A DNA stretch of 46,178 nt. Source: an uncultured Lachnospiraceae bacterium (lineage in GTDB: Bacteria > Bacillota > Clostridia > Lachnospirales > Lachnospiraceae). Below are positions 1 through 8,699 of the stretch, piece by piece; the first letter of the stretch is position 1; every line of letters begins with the position of its first letter. The notes beneath the pieces were generated by a model. That model was not told the origin of the DNA and searched no databases. It worked only from the letters and a program-made list of their open reading frames with translations. The translations under genes and the position numbers were made by a program. The DNA is taken from the NCBI GenBank assembly GCA_947175035.1, contig CAMWLG010000023.1:1-46178 (forward strand), given 5' to 3'.

Positions 1-76
1 GCAACCCGCGGATGCGGGCTTGCGCCCTATAGCCCTGAGTTTGAATGCGTGGCATTGTGAGCAAGCTCACATGCCT
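1..76. repeat. Structured repeat, copy 1 of 2
   Basis: A 76-base segment that recurs at 130-205 with only three differences (positions 56, 58 and 69). It contains two hairpins: CCCGC/GCGGG around GGAT near its start, and a GAGC-AA-GCTC palindrome near 57-71. It lies downstream of the stop codon of the minus-strand ATPase gene, so it could be transcribed as that gene's 3' tail. Its function is unknown. Confidence 0.85.
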
Positions 77-129
77 TGCCTTCACACTGTGATCCGCCTG
101 TTACGGCATGCTCATCCGCAGATTGCTTC

Positions 130-205
130 GCAACCCGCGGATGCGGGCTTGCGCCCTATAGCCCTGAGTTTGAATGCGTGGCATCGCGAGCAAGCTCGCA
201 TGCCT
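130..205. repeat. Structured repeat, copy 2 of 2
   Basis: Second copy of the segment at 1-76. A further stem, CCTGAGTTTG at 163-172 with CAAACTCAGG at 211-220, encloses the central palindrome and reaches into the stop codon (216-218) of the minus-strand ATPase gene. T58-A69 of copy 1 has become C187-G198 here. The third change turns T56-A71 into C185/A200, which is a G-U pair in a minus-strand transcript. This suggests the element works as RNA read from the minus strand. Confidence 0.85.
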
Positions 206-215
206 GCCTCCAAAC

Positions 216-1508
216 TCAGGACTGCATGCCTTGAAGGTAATCGACAAATTGCTGCGCGGTACGGCCGGAGAGTCCGCCGTGGGAAAGTTCCCATTTATTG
301 GCCTCCAATAATAGTTCTTCTTGGGGCATGTCGATTCCTGCGCGCTCTGCCAGAGCTGTTACAATATTCTGGAATTCTTTCTTGTTTGGCGCACCAAAAT
401 AAATGGTCACGCCGAAACGGTTCACCAGTGACAGTTTCTCCTGAACTGTGTCGCCGGTGTGCATGTCCTCCCGGATTTCCTCCCTGTCGCTGAAATTCTC
501 GCGAATCAGGTGACGGCGGTTGGAGGTAGCGTAAATCAACACATTTTCCGGCTTTTTCTCCAATCCGCCCTCTATGACCGCCTTCAGGTATTTGTATTCA
601 ATCTCAAACTCCTCGAAACTCAAATCATCCATGTAGATAATAAACTTGTAATTACGGTTCTTAATCTGGGTAATCACATCATTTAAATCCTGGAACTGGT
701 GCTTATAGATTTCTATGATTCTCAGACCCTTTTCATAATATGCGTTGGCAATTGCCTTGATACAGGAGGATTTTCCTGTCCCCGCGTCGCCGAACAACAG
801 GCAATTATTTGCCCGTCTGCCGCTCACAAAAGCCTCGGTGTTGTCAATCAGCTTTTGCTTGGGAATCTCATACCCCACCAAATCATCCAACTGCACATGG
901 GCAATATTCAAAATCGGACACACTTGCACCCCTTGGTCGTCATGAACCACACGAAATGATTTGTGCAGACCAAATTTCCCCACACCGTATTCTCTGTAGA
1001 ACTCCGTCAAGGTATCCTTCATTTCCTGTGGTGTGCGGTTGTCGCAGAAATGCTCCGCAAGCTCGCAGATTCTGGCACAGATCCTGCGATTGTAGACCTT
1101 GCTCTCCTGACTGCTGGCAGTATAGTCGGCAACCAGAGAGATTTCCGGCACCCGAAGGAACTCTGCCATGGGCGCAAAATCGTAGTCATAAAATTCTTTG
1201 AAAATGACAATATCATGGAGCGCCGCCTCGTTGACGCTCCCCTGAATCGTCCCCCTGATTTCACATGCCTTGCTGTAGCTGTTCTCATTGTTCACCAAAA
1301 GATTGGCGAGATAACAGTGCCAGAGATTTCCGTGAAAGCCAAAATTCCCGGAAAGCTCCAAAAGCTTATGAATGCATTGATACAAGAGCGCCCGCGCTTT
1401 CTCTCTCTCAGACTCCTCCTTATAGTGCGACATCAGCCACACCATATCATGCAAAAGGATACCATCCTCCCCAAAATCCCTATATAAAAGTAATTCCTGT
1501 TCCCTCAT
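216..1508 (-). CDS. DUF815-type AAA+ ATPase
   Basis: A 430-residue cytoplasmic ATPase. The N-terminal 200 residues are helical and unassigned. The C-terminal half has a P-loop GDAGTGKS (240-247), a Walker B stretch FIIYMDDLSF (about 289-298) and a sensor-like IYATSNRRHL (325-334), the pattern of the DUF815 family of AAA+ proteins. The role of this family is not established; an AAA+ remodelling function is inference. The ATG at 1508 follows GAGAGGTGAC at a good distance. It lies downstream of pheA on the same strand after about 75 bases of tandem repeat, and its stop codon sits inside the arm of a structured repeat. Confidence 0.85.
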   Translation of the reverse strand: MREQELLLYRDFGEDGILLHDMVWLMSHYKEESEREKARALLYQCIHKLLELSGNFGFHGNLWHCYLANLLVNNENSYSKACEIRGTIQGSVNEAALHDIVIFKEFYDYDFAPMAEFLRVPEISLVADYTASSQESKVYNRRICARICELAEHFCDNRTPQEMKDTLTEFYREYGVGKFGLHKSFRVVHDDQGVQVCPILNIAHVQLDDLVGYEIPKQKLIDNTEAFVSGRRANNCLLFGDAGTGKSSCIKAIANAYYEKGLRIIEIYKHQFQDLNDVITQIKNRNYKFIIYMDDLSFEEFEIEYKYLKAVIEGGLEKKPENVLIYATSNRRHLIRENFSDREEIREDMHTGDTVQEKLSLVNRFGVTIYFGAPNKKEFQNIVTALAERAGIDMPQEELLLEANKWELSHGGLSGRTAQQFVDYLQGMQS

Positions 1509-1530
1509 TGTTATGTCACCTCTCAGCAGT

Positions 1531-1594
1531 ATTTAATAATTCCAGGAAATTAGTAATTTCGGGGAATTAATAATTCTGGGAATTAGTAATTCCC
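1531..1594. repeat. Tandem palindromic repeat, about four 16-17 base units
   Basis: Roughly four successive units with a core like AATTARTAATTYC followed by GGG. Each is close to a palindrome and the period is 16-17 bases. The repeat fills the gap between the ATPase gene and pheA, and its last unit supplies the final codons and stop of pheA (stop at 1583-1585). No promoter, terminator or protein site could be assigned. Confidence 0.8.
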
Positions 1595-2707
1595 TAGTAT
1601 CTTCATATGCGCCGCCTCTTCCCGAAGCCCCCGCAGCGCGTTCTTCACGGAGCTGTCCGCCAGATTTCCCTCAAAATCCACAAAAAACCGATATTCCCAA
1701 TTGCGTCCCTCAATCGGGCGGCTCTCGATCTTGGTCATATTCAGGTTGTTATAGATAAAGTGAGACAGCATATGGTAGAGGGAACCACTCTCATGGGGCA
1801 CCTCGAAACAAAGGCTGATTTTTCTGGCATCCTTCCTAAAAATCTTCTGGTTGGTCACAATGATAAAGCGCGTGGAATTGGAGCCCAGATGGTTCACTTT
1901 CTTCTGAAGCACCTCCAGCCCGTAAATCTGCCCTGCAAGTTCGCTGGCGATTGCCGCCTGACTCTTATCCTTCTCCTCGGCTACTTTCCGTGCCGCAAAT
2001 GCATTATTCTGCATACTGATTTGCTGCCAGGGATAGTCCGCCAGGAATTTGGAGCTTTGCATCAATGACTGGGGATGGGAATACACCCTTTGAATATCAG
2101 AGAGCGTCGTCCCCGGCACAGCCAACAGGCAGTGTTCAATGCGGATAATCTGCTCCGCCACGATATAATTTTCAAATTCAACCAACAGATCATAAATCTC
2201 ATTCACAATCCCCGCGGTGGAATTCTCAATGGGAAGCACCGCGAAATCCGCACGCCCCTCGTCAATGGCTCCCATGGCATCCCGAAAAGTGTCCACGTGA
2301 AAGCTTTGGATATCCTCCCCAAAGTATTGCAGCATGGCAGCCTGGGAATAGGCTCCCTCCGCCCCCTGAAACACTACCCGGGCCCCCTTCTTATCCAGTT
2401 TGTCCACGCCGATAAAAGGAAGCTTCCCCTGACTGCCATTCTCAGACAACATCTGGTATTGCAGCTTACGACTCATGGACATGATCTGTTCAAAAAGCTC
2501 CCCCGCTCCACGGCTGTTAAACTCATTGTGGGTCAAGGCTCTGACCTTGTTCAATTTCTCCTGCTCGCGCACTCTGTCATACACATTTTTGCCGGTGCCC
2601 AGCTTGTACTCTGCCACCTGTTTGCAGATGTCCATCCTCTTCTCGTAGAGCTCCACAATCTGCTCATCTATCTCGTCAAGACCCTTTCTCAATTCACCCA
2701 AATCCAT
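1583..2707 (-). CDS. pheA: Bifunctional chorismate mutase / prephenate dehydratase
   Basis: P-protein of phenylalanine synthesis, converting chorismate to prephenate and then phenylpyruvate. The 374 residues show an AroQ-type chorismate mutase (about 1-85), a prephenate dehydratase domain from about residue 109 with ENSTAG (161-166) and the catalytic NSTRF (277-281), and a C-terminal ACT domain with the ESRP element (328-331) that usually binds phenylalanine for feedback inhibition. The reading frame continues upstream, but the ATG at 2707 has AAAGGAGC nine bases before it and matches the usual start of the mutase domain. No T-box or peptide leader was seen upstream. The last codons lie within a tandem repeat. 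Confidence 0.95.
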   Translation of the reverse strand: MDLGELRKGLDEIDEQIVELYEKRMDICKQVAEYKLGTGKNVYDRVREQEKLNKVRALTHNEFNSRGAGELFEQIMSMSRKLQYQMLSENGSQGKLPFIGVDKLDKKGARVVFQGAEGAYSQAAMLQYFGEDIQSFHVDTFRDAMGAIDEGRADFAVLPIENSTAGIVNEIYDLLVEFENYIVAEQIIRIEHCLLAVPGTTLSDIQRVYSHPQSLMQSSKFLADYPWQQISMQNNAFAARKVAEEKDKSQAAIASELAGQIYGLEVLQKKVNHLGSNSTRFIIVTNQKIFRKDARKISLCFEVPHESGSLYHMLSHFIYNNLNMTKIESRPIEGRNWEYRFFVDFEGNLADSSVKNALRGLREEAAHMKILGNY

Positions 2708-2823
2708 AAAAGCCGCTCCTTTGTACCACATTTTCCATAAAGTGACAATTCGCACCTTACCTTATTATCTTATAACAAATCAATCTTGATAGCAAGCAAA
2801 ATGCAATGTATAATATATGTAAA

Positions 2824-2998
2824 AGTTACAGTTCAGCCATGAAATAATTTGTGAGCTGTGCATGGGTGCTCGCACACAAAGCACGGCTTAGAAATTATTT
2901 TATGAGCGGAGCGCCCTCATATGAATAAAAGATGAGCCGCAAAGCGGTGCCGGATGCGAAGCAGACGCTTTTATGAATGTGAGGGCTGAACTGTAACT
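2824..2998. repeat. Multi-stem intergenic element (315-base gap)
   Basis: The gap between pheA and the next gene (2708-3022) holds no gene. It carries an element closed by perfect 15-base arms (2824-2838 and 2984-2998). Inside, AAATAATTT pairs with AAATTATTT, extended by GAGCTGTGC with GCACGGCTT, and GCCCTCA pairs with TGAGGGC as an alternative to part of the outer stem. The outer arm motif GTTCAG..CCAT resembles the ends of elements at 11.2 and 33.0 kb. A pheA promoter probably lies between this element and the gene (a possible -10 TATAAG at 2769-2774 on the minus strand), but it is weak. Confidence 0.75.
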
Positions 2999-3022
2999 GA
3001 CTGAACGTCAGGAGGTTTTTTT

Positions 3023-4042
3023 ATGAGCGCACAAACAAGAAAAAAAAATCATACTTCCACGATAGTGATTTTGTCTGTGGCAGGGGTTCTAATTATCGCG
3101 CTGGGGATTGCCGCCATATTTTCCGGCCGCGTGAAAATGAATCCGGAGGGAACAATCGGCAATAAAGCGGGAAATCTCAATAACAGCGGGCTCTTTTGTG
3201 AGTATGATGGCACTGTTTATTTCTCGAACGCGGCGGACGGAGGCTCGCTGTATGCCATGAACCCGGACGAGACCAATAAGCGCAGGCTGAACACCATGAA
3301 GGTCTGCAACATATTGGCGGGCGGCGAATATCTGTATTATTTTCAATTGGGAGCAGCCACGGGAAACGATGGCTTCGGAAGTGTCGCGAACACACATTCC
3401 TTCAATCGCTGCGATCTTGATGGCAGGAATGCGACGGGAATCACCAGAGATGTGGTGGTATGCGGACAGCTTGTGAACAACAATCTGTATCTGCTCACCT
3501 CCGGCAAGGAACATCCTGTATTTTATCGGATAAAGATTGATAAGACAGACCAGGTACATTTGGCGGACTATAACATCAACCCCGCCTGCGCCACCAATGG
3601 GATGATTTATTACAACGGCACTCAGGAGGATCATGCCTTGTACCGTTTAAACACTTCCAACGATTCCTCCCAGACAGTCTGGGCGGACGGCAATTTGTGG
3701 TATCCCGTGTTGGATGGTGATTATATTTATTATATGGATGTGTCCTCTAATTACAGACTTTGCCGCTATTCATTGTCCCAACAGATGGTTGAGATACTGA
3801 CAAATGACAGAGTAGATTGCTTCAATGTGGGATACGGATATGTTTATTATCAGAAAAGTGACACCGTCGCACCACAGTTAAAATGTATGCGAACGGATGG
3901 CAGCAATCCCTTCGTGGTCGCCGAGGGCAATTACAAAAACATCAATATCACTTCCCAATATGTGTATTTTCAAGAGTTCGGGGAGGAGAACAGCCTGTTC
4001 CACTCTTCCTTGGGCGGCAGTTGGTATGAGGAATTCCAATAA
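3023..4042 (+). CDS. Membrane-anchored DUF5050-like propeller protein
   Basis: A 339-residue protein with a short cytoplasmic basic N-terminus, one transmembrane anchor at about residues 14-35 and a long extracellular part. The extracellular part is built of repeated blades with motifs such as YIYYMD, YLYYF and VYYQKSD, each followed by an LxRxxxD-like segment. This is the look of the DUF5050 / beta-propeller group common in clostridia, whose ligand is unknown. The ATG at 3023 follows a strong AGGAGG. The gene stands alone on the plus strand, convergent with the arsR-type gene. A surface-exposed sensing or binding role is only inference. Confidence 0.75.
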   Translation: MSAQTRKKNHTSTIVILSVAGVLIIALGIAAIFSGRVKMNPEGTIGNKAGNLNNSGLFCEYDGTVYFSNAADGGSLYAMNPDETNKRRLNTMKVCNILAGGEYLYYFQLGAATGNDGFGSVANTHSFNRCDLDGRNATGITRDVVVCGQLVNNNLYLLTSGKEHPVFYRIKIDKTDQVHLADYNINPACATNGMIYYNGTQEDHALYRLNTSNDSSQTVWADGNLWYPVLDGDYIYYMDVSSNYRLCRYSLSQQMVEILTNDRVDCFNVGYGYVYYQKSDTVAPQLKCMRTDGSNPFVVAEGNYKNINITSQYVYFQEFGEENSLFHSSLGGSWYEEFQ

Positions 4043-4067
4043 TCCCTATTTTGATACCGTAACCGTG

Positions 4068-4412
4068 TCACTCCTCAATATGGTCTAATCCTTGGCTTAG
4101 AATTGTCACAATATGGTCATCCGCCAGCGAGTAAAAGATTGTCTTGCCCTCTCGCCTGTTTTTCACCAGATCCATCTGCTTCAGCACCCGGAGCTGGTGA
4201 GAAATGGCGGACTGGGACATCCCTAACAGGGTGGCAATGTCATAGACGCACATCTCCGAGCACAGCAGCACATAGAGAATTTTCAACCGTGTCACATCCC
4301 CGAATACTTTGAAAAAATCCCCCAAATCCTGCAGTTCCTCCTCAGGAGGCATCTTGTCTTCCACTTTTTGTATCGTTCTGTCATCCAGATAAATATAATT
4401 GTTTTCTTCCAT
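4068..4412 (-). CDS. ArsR/SmtB-family metal-sensing repressor
   Basis: A 114-residue winged-helix regulator. The recognition helix region reads MSQSAISHQLRVLKQ, typical of ArsR/SmtB. The C-terminal helix has D98-x-H100-(10)-H111-x2-E114, which exactly matches the alpha-5 zinc site of SmtB/CzrA-type sensors. The alpha-3 region has only one cysteine (EMCVYDI), so a CadC-type site is unlikely. Zinc or a similar ion is therefore the likely effector (family knowledge plus motif). The ATG at 4412 follows AAGGG; upstream in-frame codons lack a ribosome site. It is the last gene of the folate operon, 16 bases after folBK. Its target operator was not identified. Confidence 0.88.
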   Translation of the reverse strand: MEENNYIYLDDRTIQKVEDKMPPEEELQDLGDFFKVFGDVTRLKILYVLLCSEMCVYDIATLLGMSQSAISHQLRVLKQMDLVKNRREGKTIFYSLADDHIVTILSQGLDHIEE

Positions 4413-4428
4413 ATATTTGGCCCTTATG

Positions 4429-5262
4429 TTAATTAGTAGTTTGATCCCCCAGATCACGAAGCATCTGCGTCACTGTTTTGCCCAGAACAGGGTGTCTGAA
4501 ATTCGGTGCCAGCTCACTCAAGGGCTTCAACACAAAGTAACGGTTCTCCATATCCACATGGGGCAGCGTCAGTGTGTTATCCTCATATACCATTTTATCA
4601 TAAAATAGAATGTCAAGGTCAAGGGTTCTAGGCCCCCAGTGAATCTCCCTGGTTCTGCCCGCAGCGTCCTCAATATAATGCAATCTGTCCAGAAGCTCTT
4701 TGGGGGTAAGGAGTGTGCGAAGCTTCACCGCAGTATTTAAGAATTTTTCCTGCTCCACACCGCCATAGCTGTCTGTCTCTATGATCTCAGCCACCTGCTG
4801 TACCTGAATCAGCGGATGTTCGCTCAGCTGCGCAATCCCCTGTTGCAGATAAGCCTCTCTGTCCCCTATGTTGGAGCCAAGGGAGAGATAGACCTGATGC
4901 CAAGACCGCCTGATGCGCACGGACACAGACTCAAAGGGCAGTCCCACCGGCGCCTTGGGCTTGCGAATCTCAAGCACCAGCTCATGAATGGAACCAAAAT
5001 TCAACAAAATCTGCTCCGCCACGCTCTCCGCCACAGTCTCAATTAAATCATACATGTTATCTTTCATCCAATTGTTAATAAAGTGGCAGATTTCCCCATA
5101 GTTGGTTGACAGGCTCAAGTCATCCTCCAAGCCCGCGGGCCTGATATCCGTGTACAATATCGCGTTGACATAAAAAGGCTGACCGTTTGCCTTCTCCTCG
5201 GGGGCTACCCCGTGATGTGCGAAAACCTCCAGATTGTCAATCCTGATTTCATCTCTGTTCAT
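4429..5262 (-). CDS. folBK: Dihydroneopterin aldolase - HPPK fusion
   Basis: A 277-residue fusion of two successive folate enzymes. FolB covers about residues 1-118 (HHGV at 16-19, LEIRKPKAP near 97-105) and cleaves dihydroneopterin to 6-hydroxymethyl-dihydropterin. FolK covers about 122-277, with SLGSNIGDRE and the catalytic GPRTLDLDILFYD block, and pyrophosphorylates that product. The ATG at 5262 is preceded by AGGAAGAGC. It follows folP by 36 bases in the same operon. Fusion of FolB and FolK is known in Firmicutes. Confidence 0.95.
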   Translation of the reverse strand: MNRDEIRIDNLEVFAHHGVAPEEKANGQPFYVNAILYTDIRPAGLEDDLSLSTNYGEICHFINNWMKDNMYDLIETVAESVAEQILLNFGSIHELVLEIRKPKAPVGLPFESVSVRIRRSWHQVYLSLGSNIGDREAYLQQGIAQLSEHPLIQVQQVAEIIETDSYGGVEQEKFLNTAVKLRTLLTPKELLDRLHYIEDAAGRTREIHWGPRTLDLDILFYDKMVYEDNTLTLPHVDMENRYFVLKPLSELAPNFRHPVLGKTVTQMLRDLGDQTTN

Positions 5263-5298
5263 TCTGCTCTTCCTCTCTGTTTCCGTGGTACTCTAAAG

Positions 5299-6144
5299 TC
5301 ACCATAATCCCTTTTTGCAGCTGTTAAAAATTGCCTCCGCCATATGGACGGCGCGCACATTCTCCTTCACGTCATGAACCCGCACAAAACTGCAACCCTT
5401 CATCACTCCCAAGACGGTAGTCACCAACGTTCCCTCCAACCTCTCTTCCACAGGCAGATCCAAAGTCTCGCCGACGACAGATTTGCGGCTGCATCCCAAC
5501 AATACGGGATAGCCGAACATATTCAACTGCTCCAGGCAATTGAGAACCTCCAGATTCTGTGCATTGGTTTTGCCAAACCCAACCCCTGGATCAAGAATTA
5601 TCTGATTATCTGCAATCCCAGCCTTCTCCGCCAGTTGGATACTCTCCATCAGATCGGCAGCCAACTCCTGCATAAAATCTGTATACACCGCCTCCTTGCG
5701 ATTGTGTGTCAGACAACAGGCAACGCCTCCTCTGGCAATCACCTCCGCCATATCCCCGCTGTATTTCAAGCCCCAGATATCATTGATCATATCCGCGCCC
5801 GCTTGGATTCCCGCCTCTGCCACCTTACTTTTATAGGTATCCAGCGAGATTGCAATGTCAAATCTTGATTTAACCGCTTTAATTACAGGCACCACACGCT
5901 GAATCTCTTCCTCCTCAGACACCATGGTATAACCTGGTCTAGTGGATTCGCCACCGATATCCAGAATATCCATTCCATCCTTCAGCATCTCCTCCACATG
6001 AGCCAATGCCCTATCCACGTCATTCCACTTGCCGCCGTCAGAAAAAGAGTCCGGTGTCACATTCAAGATGCCCATGACATAGGTCTTGCCATGCCGCATA
6101 AATGTATGTTTCCCAATTTGCATCATGTCCACTGAATTGTCCAT
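5299..6144 (-). CDS. folP: Dihydropteroate synthase
   Basis: Joins the FolK product to p-aminobenzoate; this is the sulfonamide target. The 281 residues carry all signature blocks: GILNVTPDSFSDGG (25-38), DIGGESTRPG, LDPGVGFGKT and RVHDV near the end. The length is normal for the family. The ATG at 6144 has AAAGGAG eight bases upstream. It sits between the HD-domain gene (86-base gap) and folBK. Confidence 0.96.
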   Translation of the reverse strand: MDNSVDMMQIGKHTFMRHGKTYVMGILNVTPDSFSDGGKWNDVDRALAHVEEMLKDGMDILDIGGESTRPGYTMVSEEEEIQRVVPVIKAVKSRFDIAISLDTYKSKVAEAGIQAGADMINDIWGLKYSGDMAEVIARGGVACCLTHNRKEAVYTDFMQELAADLMESIQLAEKAGIADNQIILDPGVGFGKTNAQNLEVLNCLEQLNMFGYPVLLGCSRKSVVGETLDLPVEERLEGTLVTTVLGVMKGCSFVRVHDVKENVRAVHMAEAIFNSCKKGLW

Positions 6145-6230
6145 TGAATTACTCCTTTCAGATTATTATTAATATTATATTTCTGATTGATATGGAAAAT
6201 TTCCGCTTGAAAACCAACTTCATACAATTT

Positions 6231-6713
6231 CTAATATTTGATGGTCAAATTCTTCTTGTCACCCTTCCAGTTACACTCATCGCTCACCTCACAGGCAAAA
6301 CAGGCACGGCTGGCCTTGTCCGCCCGATACAGCACACCTCCCAGACTCCGCTCCATGGCCACTGTCGCATCCCGATGACTCTTTATCGCGCTAATAATAA
6401 CACACGTTTCCGAATCATCAAATCCGCAATCTGCCAAAATCCGAGGTGCAATCTCCGCACTTGCCAGCTCGTGAGGCGTGCCATTTTCATATTGCACATG
6501 TTTCCCAAGATCATGCAAAAGCGCCGCCGCATAAATCCACTCTCGCGCCACCCCAATCTGTTCCTCCAGATTGATGATTTCGCCAATGCGCGCCACATCC
6601 AGAAAATGCACTATACCATGATGGCAAAAGCGCCGTTCTAGCTCTGCCTCGCAGTTTTTCTGTATATGATATCGGAATAAATCATGATTTAATATCTTGT
6701 CAATCCGCTCCAT
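6231..6713 (-). CDS. HD-domain hydrolase of the folate operon
   Basis: A 160-residue HD-superfamily metal-dependent phosphohydrolase. It has an HH pair (31-32), the HD dyad (67-68 in LLHDLGK), H81, H113 (IKSHRD) and D132 (RADKAS). Just after the last Asp there is C138-x2-C141 and C147, a possible small metal or cluster site. It is nested between folE (15-base gap) and folP, so it is co-transcribed with pterin synthesis. The window has no Nudix-type dihydroneopterin triphosphate pyrophosphatase, so this protein may remove phosphate(s) from the FolE product. That role is inference from position only. Other nucleotide phosphates are possible substrates. Confidence 0.85.
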   Translation of the reverse strand: MERIDKILNHDLFRYHIQKNCEAELERRFCHHGIVHFLDVARIGEIINLEEQIGVAREWIYAAALLHDLGKHVQYENGTPHELASAEIAPRILADCGFDDSETCVIISAIKSHRDATVAMERSLGGVLYRADKASRACFACEVSDECNWKGDKKNLTIKY

Positions 6714-6728
6714 TTCCCGATTCCTACT

Positions 6729-7289
6729 CTATTCCATATGTAACATGTTAAAAAACTGATTTTGCAGCATGGCATTATCTGTGAACACTCCTCTTGTCGC
6801 TATGCTGACTGTGCGGCTGCCCGGCTTTTTCACCCCTCGCATGGTCATACACATATGCTCCGCCTCCACTACCACCATCACCCCTTGAGGGGCCAGGCAT
6901 TCCATGATGGCGTCCGCGATTTGTCCTGTCATTTTCTCCTGAATCTGCAGCCGTCTGGCATAGACCTCCACCGTGCGGGCAAGCTTGCTAAGCCCCACCA
7001 CTTTCCCATTTGGAATATATGCCACATGCGCCTTTCCATAAAAAGGCAGCATATGATGCTCACACATAGAATAGAACACAATGTCCTTTTCCAGCACAAT
7101 CTCACTGTTATCCACGGTAAATACCTTGGAGAGATGTTCTGTGGCATCCTGCTCCATACCGCTGAATATCTCCGCATACATTCTCGCAATTCTCTCCGGC
7201 GTGTCCACCAGCCCTTCCCGGTTTGCATCCTCGCCGATTCCCTCCAACAAAAGCCTTACCGCTTCCTTTATCTTGTCCTGATTTATCAT
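6729..7289 (-). CDS. folE: GTP cyclohydrolase I (zinc type)
   Basis: First enzyme of pterin synthesis, GTP to dihydroneopterin triphosphate. The 186 residues contain the zinc ligands C76 and H79 ([10 protein letters not shown]) and C147 (HMCMTMRG), followed by KKPGSRT. This is therefore the zinc-dependent type IA enzyme and not the alternative FolE2. Its ATG overlaps the folC stop codon by four bases (ATGA), which implies translational coupling. The presence of a zinc-sensor regulator at the end of the same operon is notable. Confidence 0.96.
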   Translation of the reverse strand: MINQDKIKEAVRLLLEGIGEDANREGLVDTPERIARMYAEIFSGMEQDATEHLSKVFTVDNSEIVLEKDIVFYSMCEHHMLPFYGKAHVAYIPNGKVVGLSKLARTVEVYARRLQIQEKMTGQIADAIMECLAPQGVMVVVEAEHMCMTMRGVKKPGSRTVSIATRGVFTDNAMLQNQFFNMLHME

Positions 7290-8602
7290 GATGTCTGCCT
7301 TTCCACGATTTTGATCAATCTTCCCAAATAGGACAGGGAACCAAACGCTAAGATCACATCCTCCGGCCCCGCCAGAAGCCCTGCCATCTCCACGGCCTCC
7401 TCCAGACTGTCCACTGCAGTCACCTGGGAATGTACCTTGGAAATCTCCTGTGCAAGCTCATACGCCGTCAACGCGCGGGGATTGTTTGGAGGCGTTATGG
7501 TGATAATCTGATCCGCATAGCCGTGCGTCAGAGCAATCACCTTCTCATACTCCTTGTCCCTCAATATCCCCATTATATAGATAATCCGTCTATTTGTAAA
7601 ATAAAATTCCACTGACTGCGCCAATTTTCTGGCAGCATCCTCATTATGGGCTCCATCCACCACCAACAGAGGCTTTCGCGCAATCACGGAAAAGCGCCCC
7701 TGCCAAACCGTCTCCCGAAGCCCTTTTCTGATTGCAGTCTCCTTGACTTCAAAGCCCCTCCCGACAAGCGCAAGCACCGTCTCTATGGCAAGCAGCGCGT
7801 TTGCGGGCTGCGAAACCCCACCCAAAGAAATCTCCAACTGCTTCCACACATGCCCGTCGGCACTTTCATAGTCAAATCTCTGCCGTTCGATGGATTTACC
7901 GCTGCCGCGCCTGAGATTCCGAATACTCCCTTCATCCGCCACGCGCAGAGCACAATGCATATCCTCCGCGGTCTGCTGCACTACCGCCATAGCCTCCGGC
8001 GGCTGACATGCGCTCACAACAGTACACCCGGGCTTTATGATGCCCGCTTTGTGCCCCGCAATCTCCATCAGACTCTTGCCCAAAAACTTCATATGATCCA
8101 TGCTGATAGACGTTAATACCGCGGTCTCCGGGCTATGAATCACATTCGTGGCGTCATGCCGCCCCCCCATTCCTGTCTCCAACACCACGATATCGCATTT
8201 CATCTTATCAAAATACCAAAATCCCAGCGCCGTCTCCACCTCAAAGGGTGTGGGGTGGGGCAATCCCTCCTGCACTATTTCGTAACATATGTTACGAATT
8301 ATTTCCACCCCTTCACAAAGCGCCTTTTTCGTGATATTCCTGCCATTCACCTGAATGCGCTCCCGATACTCAAATATCACAGGGGAAATATATCGCCCCA
8401 CCCGATAACCGGCACACTTCAAGATGGTGGAAATATATGCCAGCACGGAGCCCTTCCCATTGGTTCCCGCAATATGCACAAACCGCAGCCTGTCCTGTGG
8501 ATTGCCCAACCGCCCGCAAAGCTGTGTGATACTCTCAAGTCCTGGCACGATACCATAAGACTGGATACTCTCTATATAATCCATAGCCTCCTGATATTTC
8601 AA
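7286..8602 (-). CDS. folC: Folylpolyglutamate / dihydrofolate synthase
   Basis: Mur-ligase-family enzyme that adds glutamate to dihydropteroate or folates. The 438 residues show the ATP loop GTNGKGS (46-52), the [10 protein letters not shown] block and the C-terminal VDGAHNEDA segment. The start is a TTG at 8602 with CGGAGG seven bases upstream; no ATG in frame is as well placed. It is the first gene of the folate operon, which continues through folE, the HD gene, folP, folBK and the ArsR-type gene. Confidence 0.94.
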   Translation of the reverse strand: MKYQEAMDYIESIQSYGIVPGLESITQLCGRLGNPQDRLRFVHIAGTNGKGSVLAYISTILKCAGYRVGRYISPVIFEYRERIQVNGRNITKKALCEGVEIIRNICYEIVQEGLPHPTPFEVETALGFWYFDKMKCDIVVLETGMGGRHDATNVIHSPETAVLTSISMDHMKFLGKSLMEIAGHKAGIIKPGCTVVSACQPPEAMAVVQQTAEDMHCALRVADEGSIRNLRRGSGKSIERQRFDYESADGHVWKQLEISLGGVSQPANALLAIETVLALVGRGFEVKETAIRKGLRETVWQGRFSVIARKPLLVVDGAHNEDAARKLAQSVEFYFTNRRIIYIMGILRDKEYEKVIALTHGYADQIITITPPNNPRALTAYELAQEISKVHSQVTAVDSLEEAVEMAGLLAGPEDVILAFGSLSYLGRLIKIVERQTS

Positions 8603-8699
8603 ACTGATACCTCCGTAATCGAGTAGGGAATTATCTGCGCATAAAAAAGAAAAATCTGTAAATGCTCTTTAGCATAAGCAAAACAAAAGTGAGGTTCAT

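Noticed and set aside
20..493. A 157-codon plus-strand reading frame
   Set aside because: It is made of the duplicated repeat (the same peptide appears twice) and then antisense to the DUF815 ATPase gene.
8603..8699. THF riboswitch before folC
   Set aside because: The short gap shows no THF aptamer-like pairing and carries only a small palindrome near 8663-8676.
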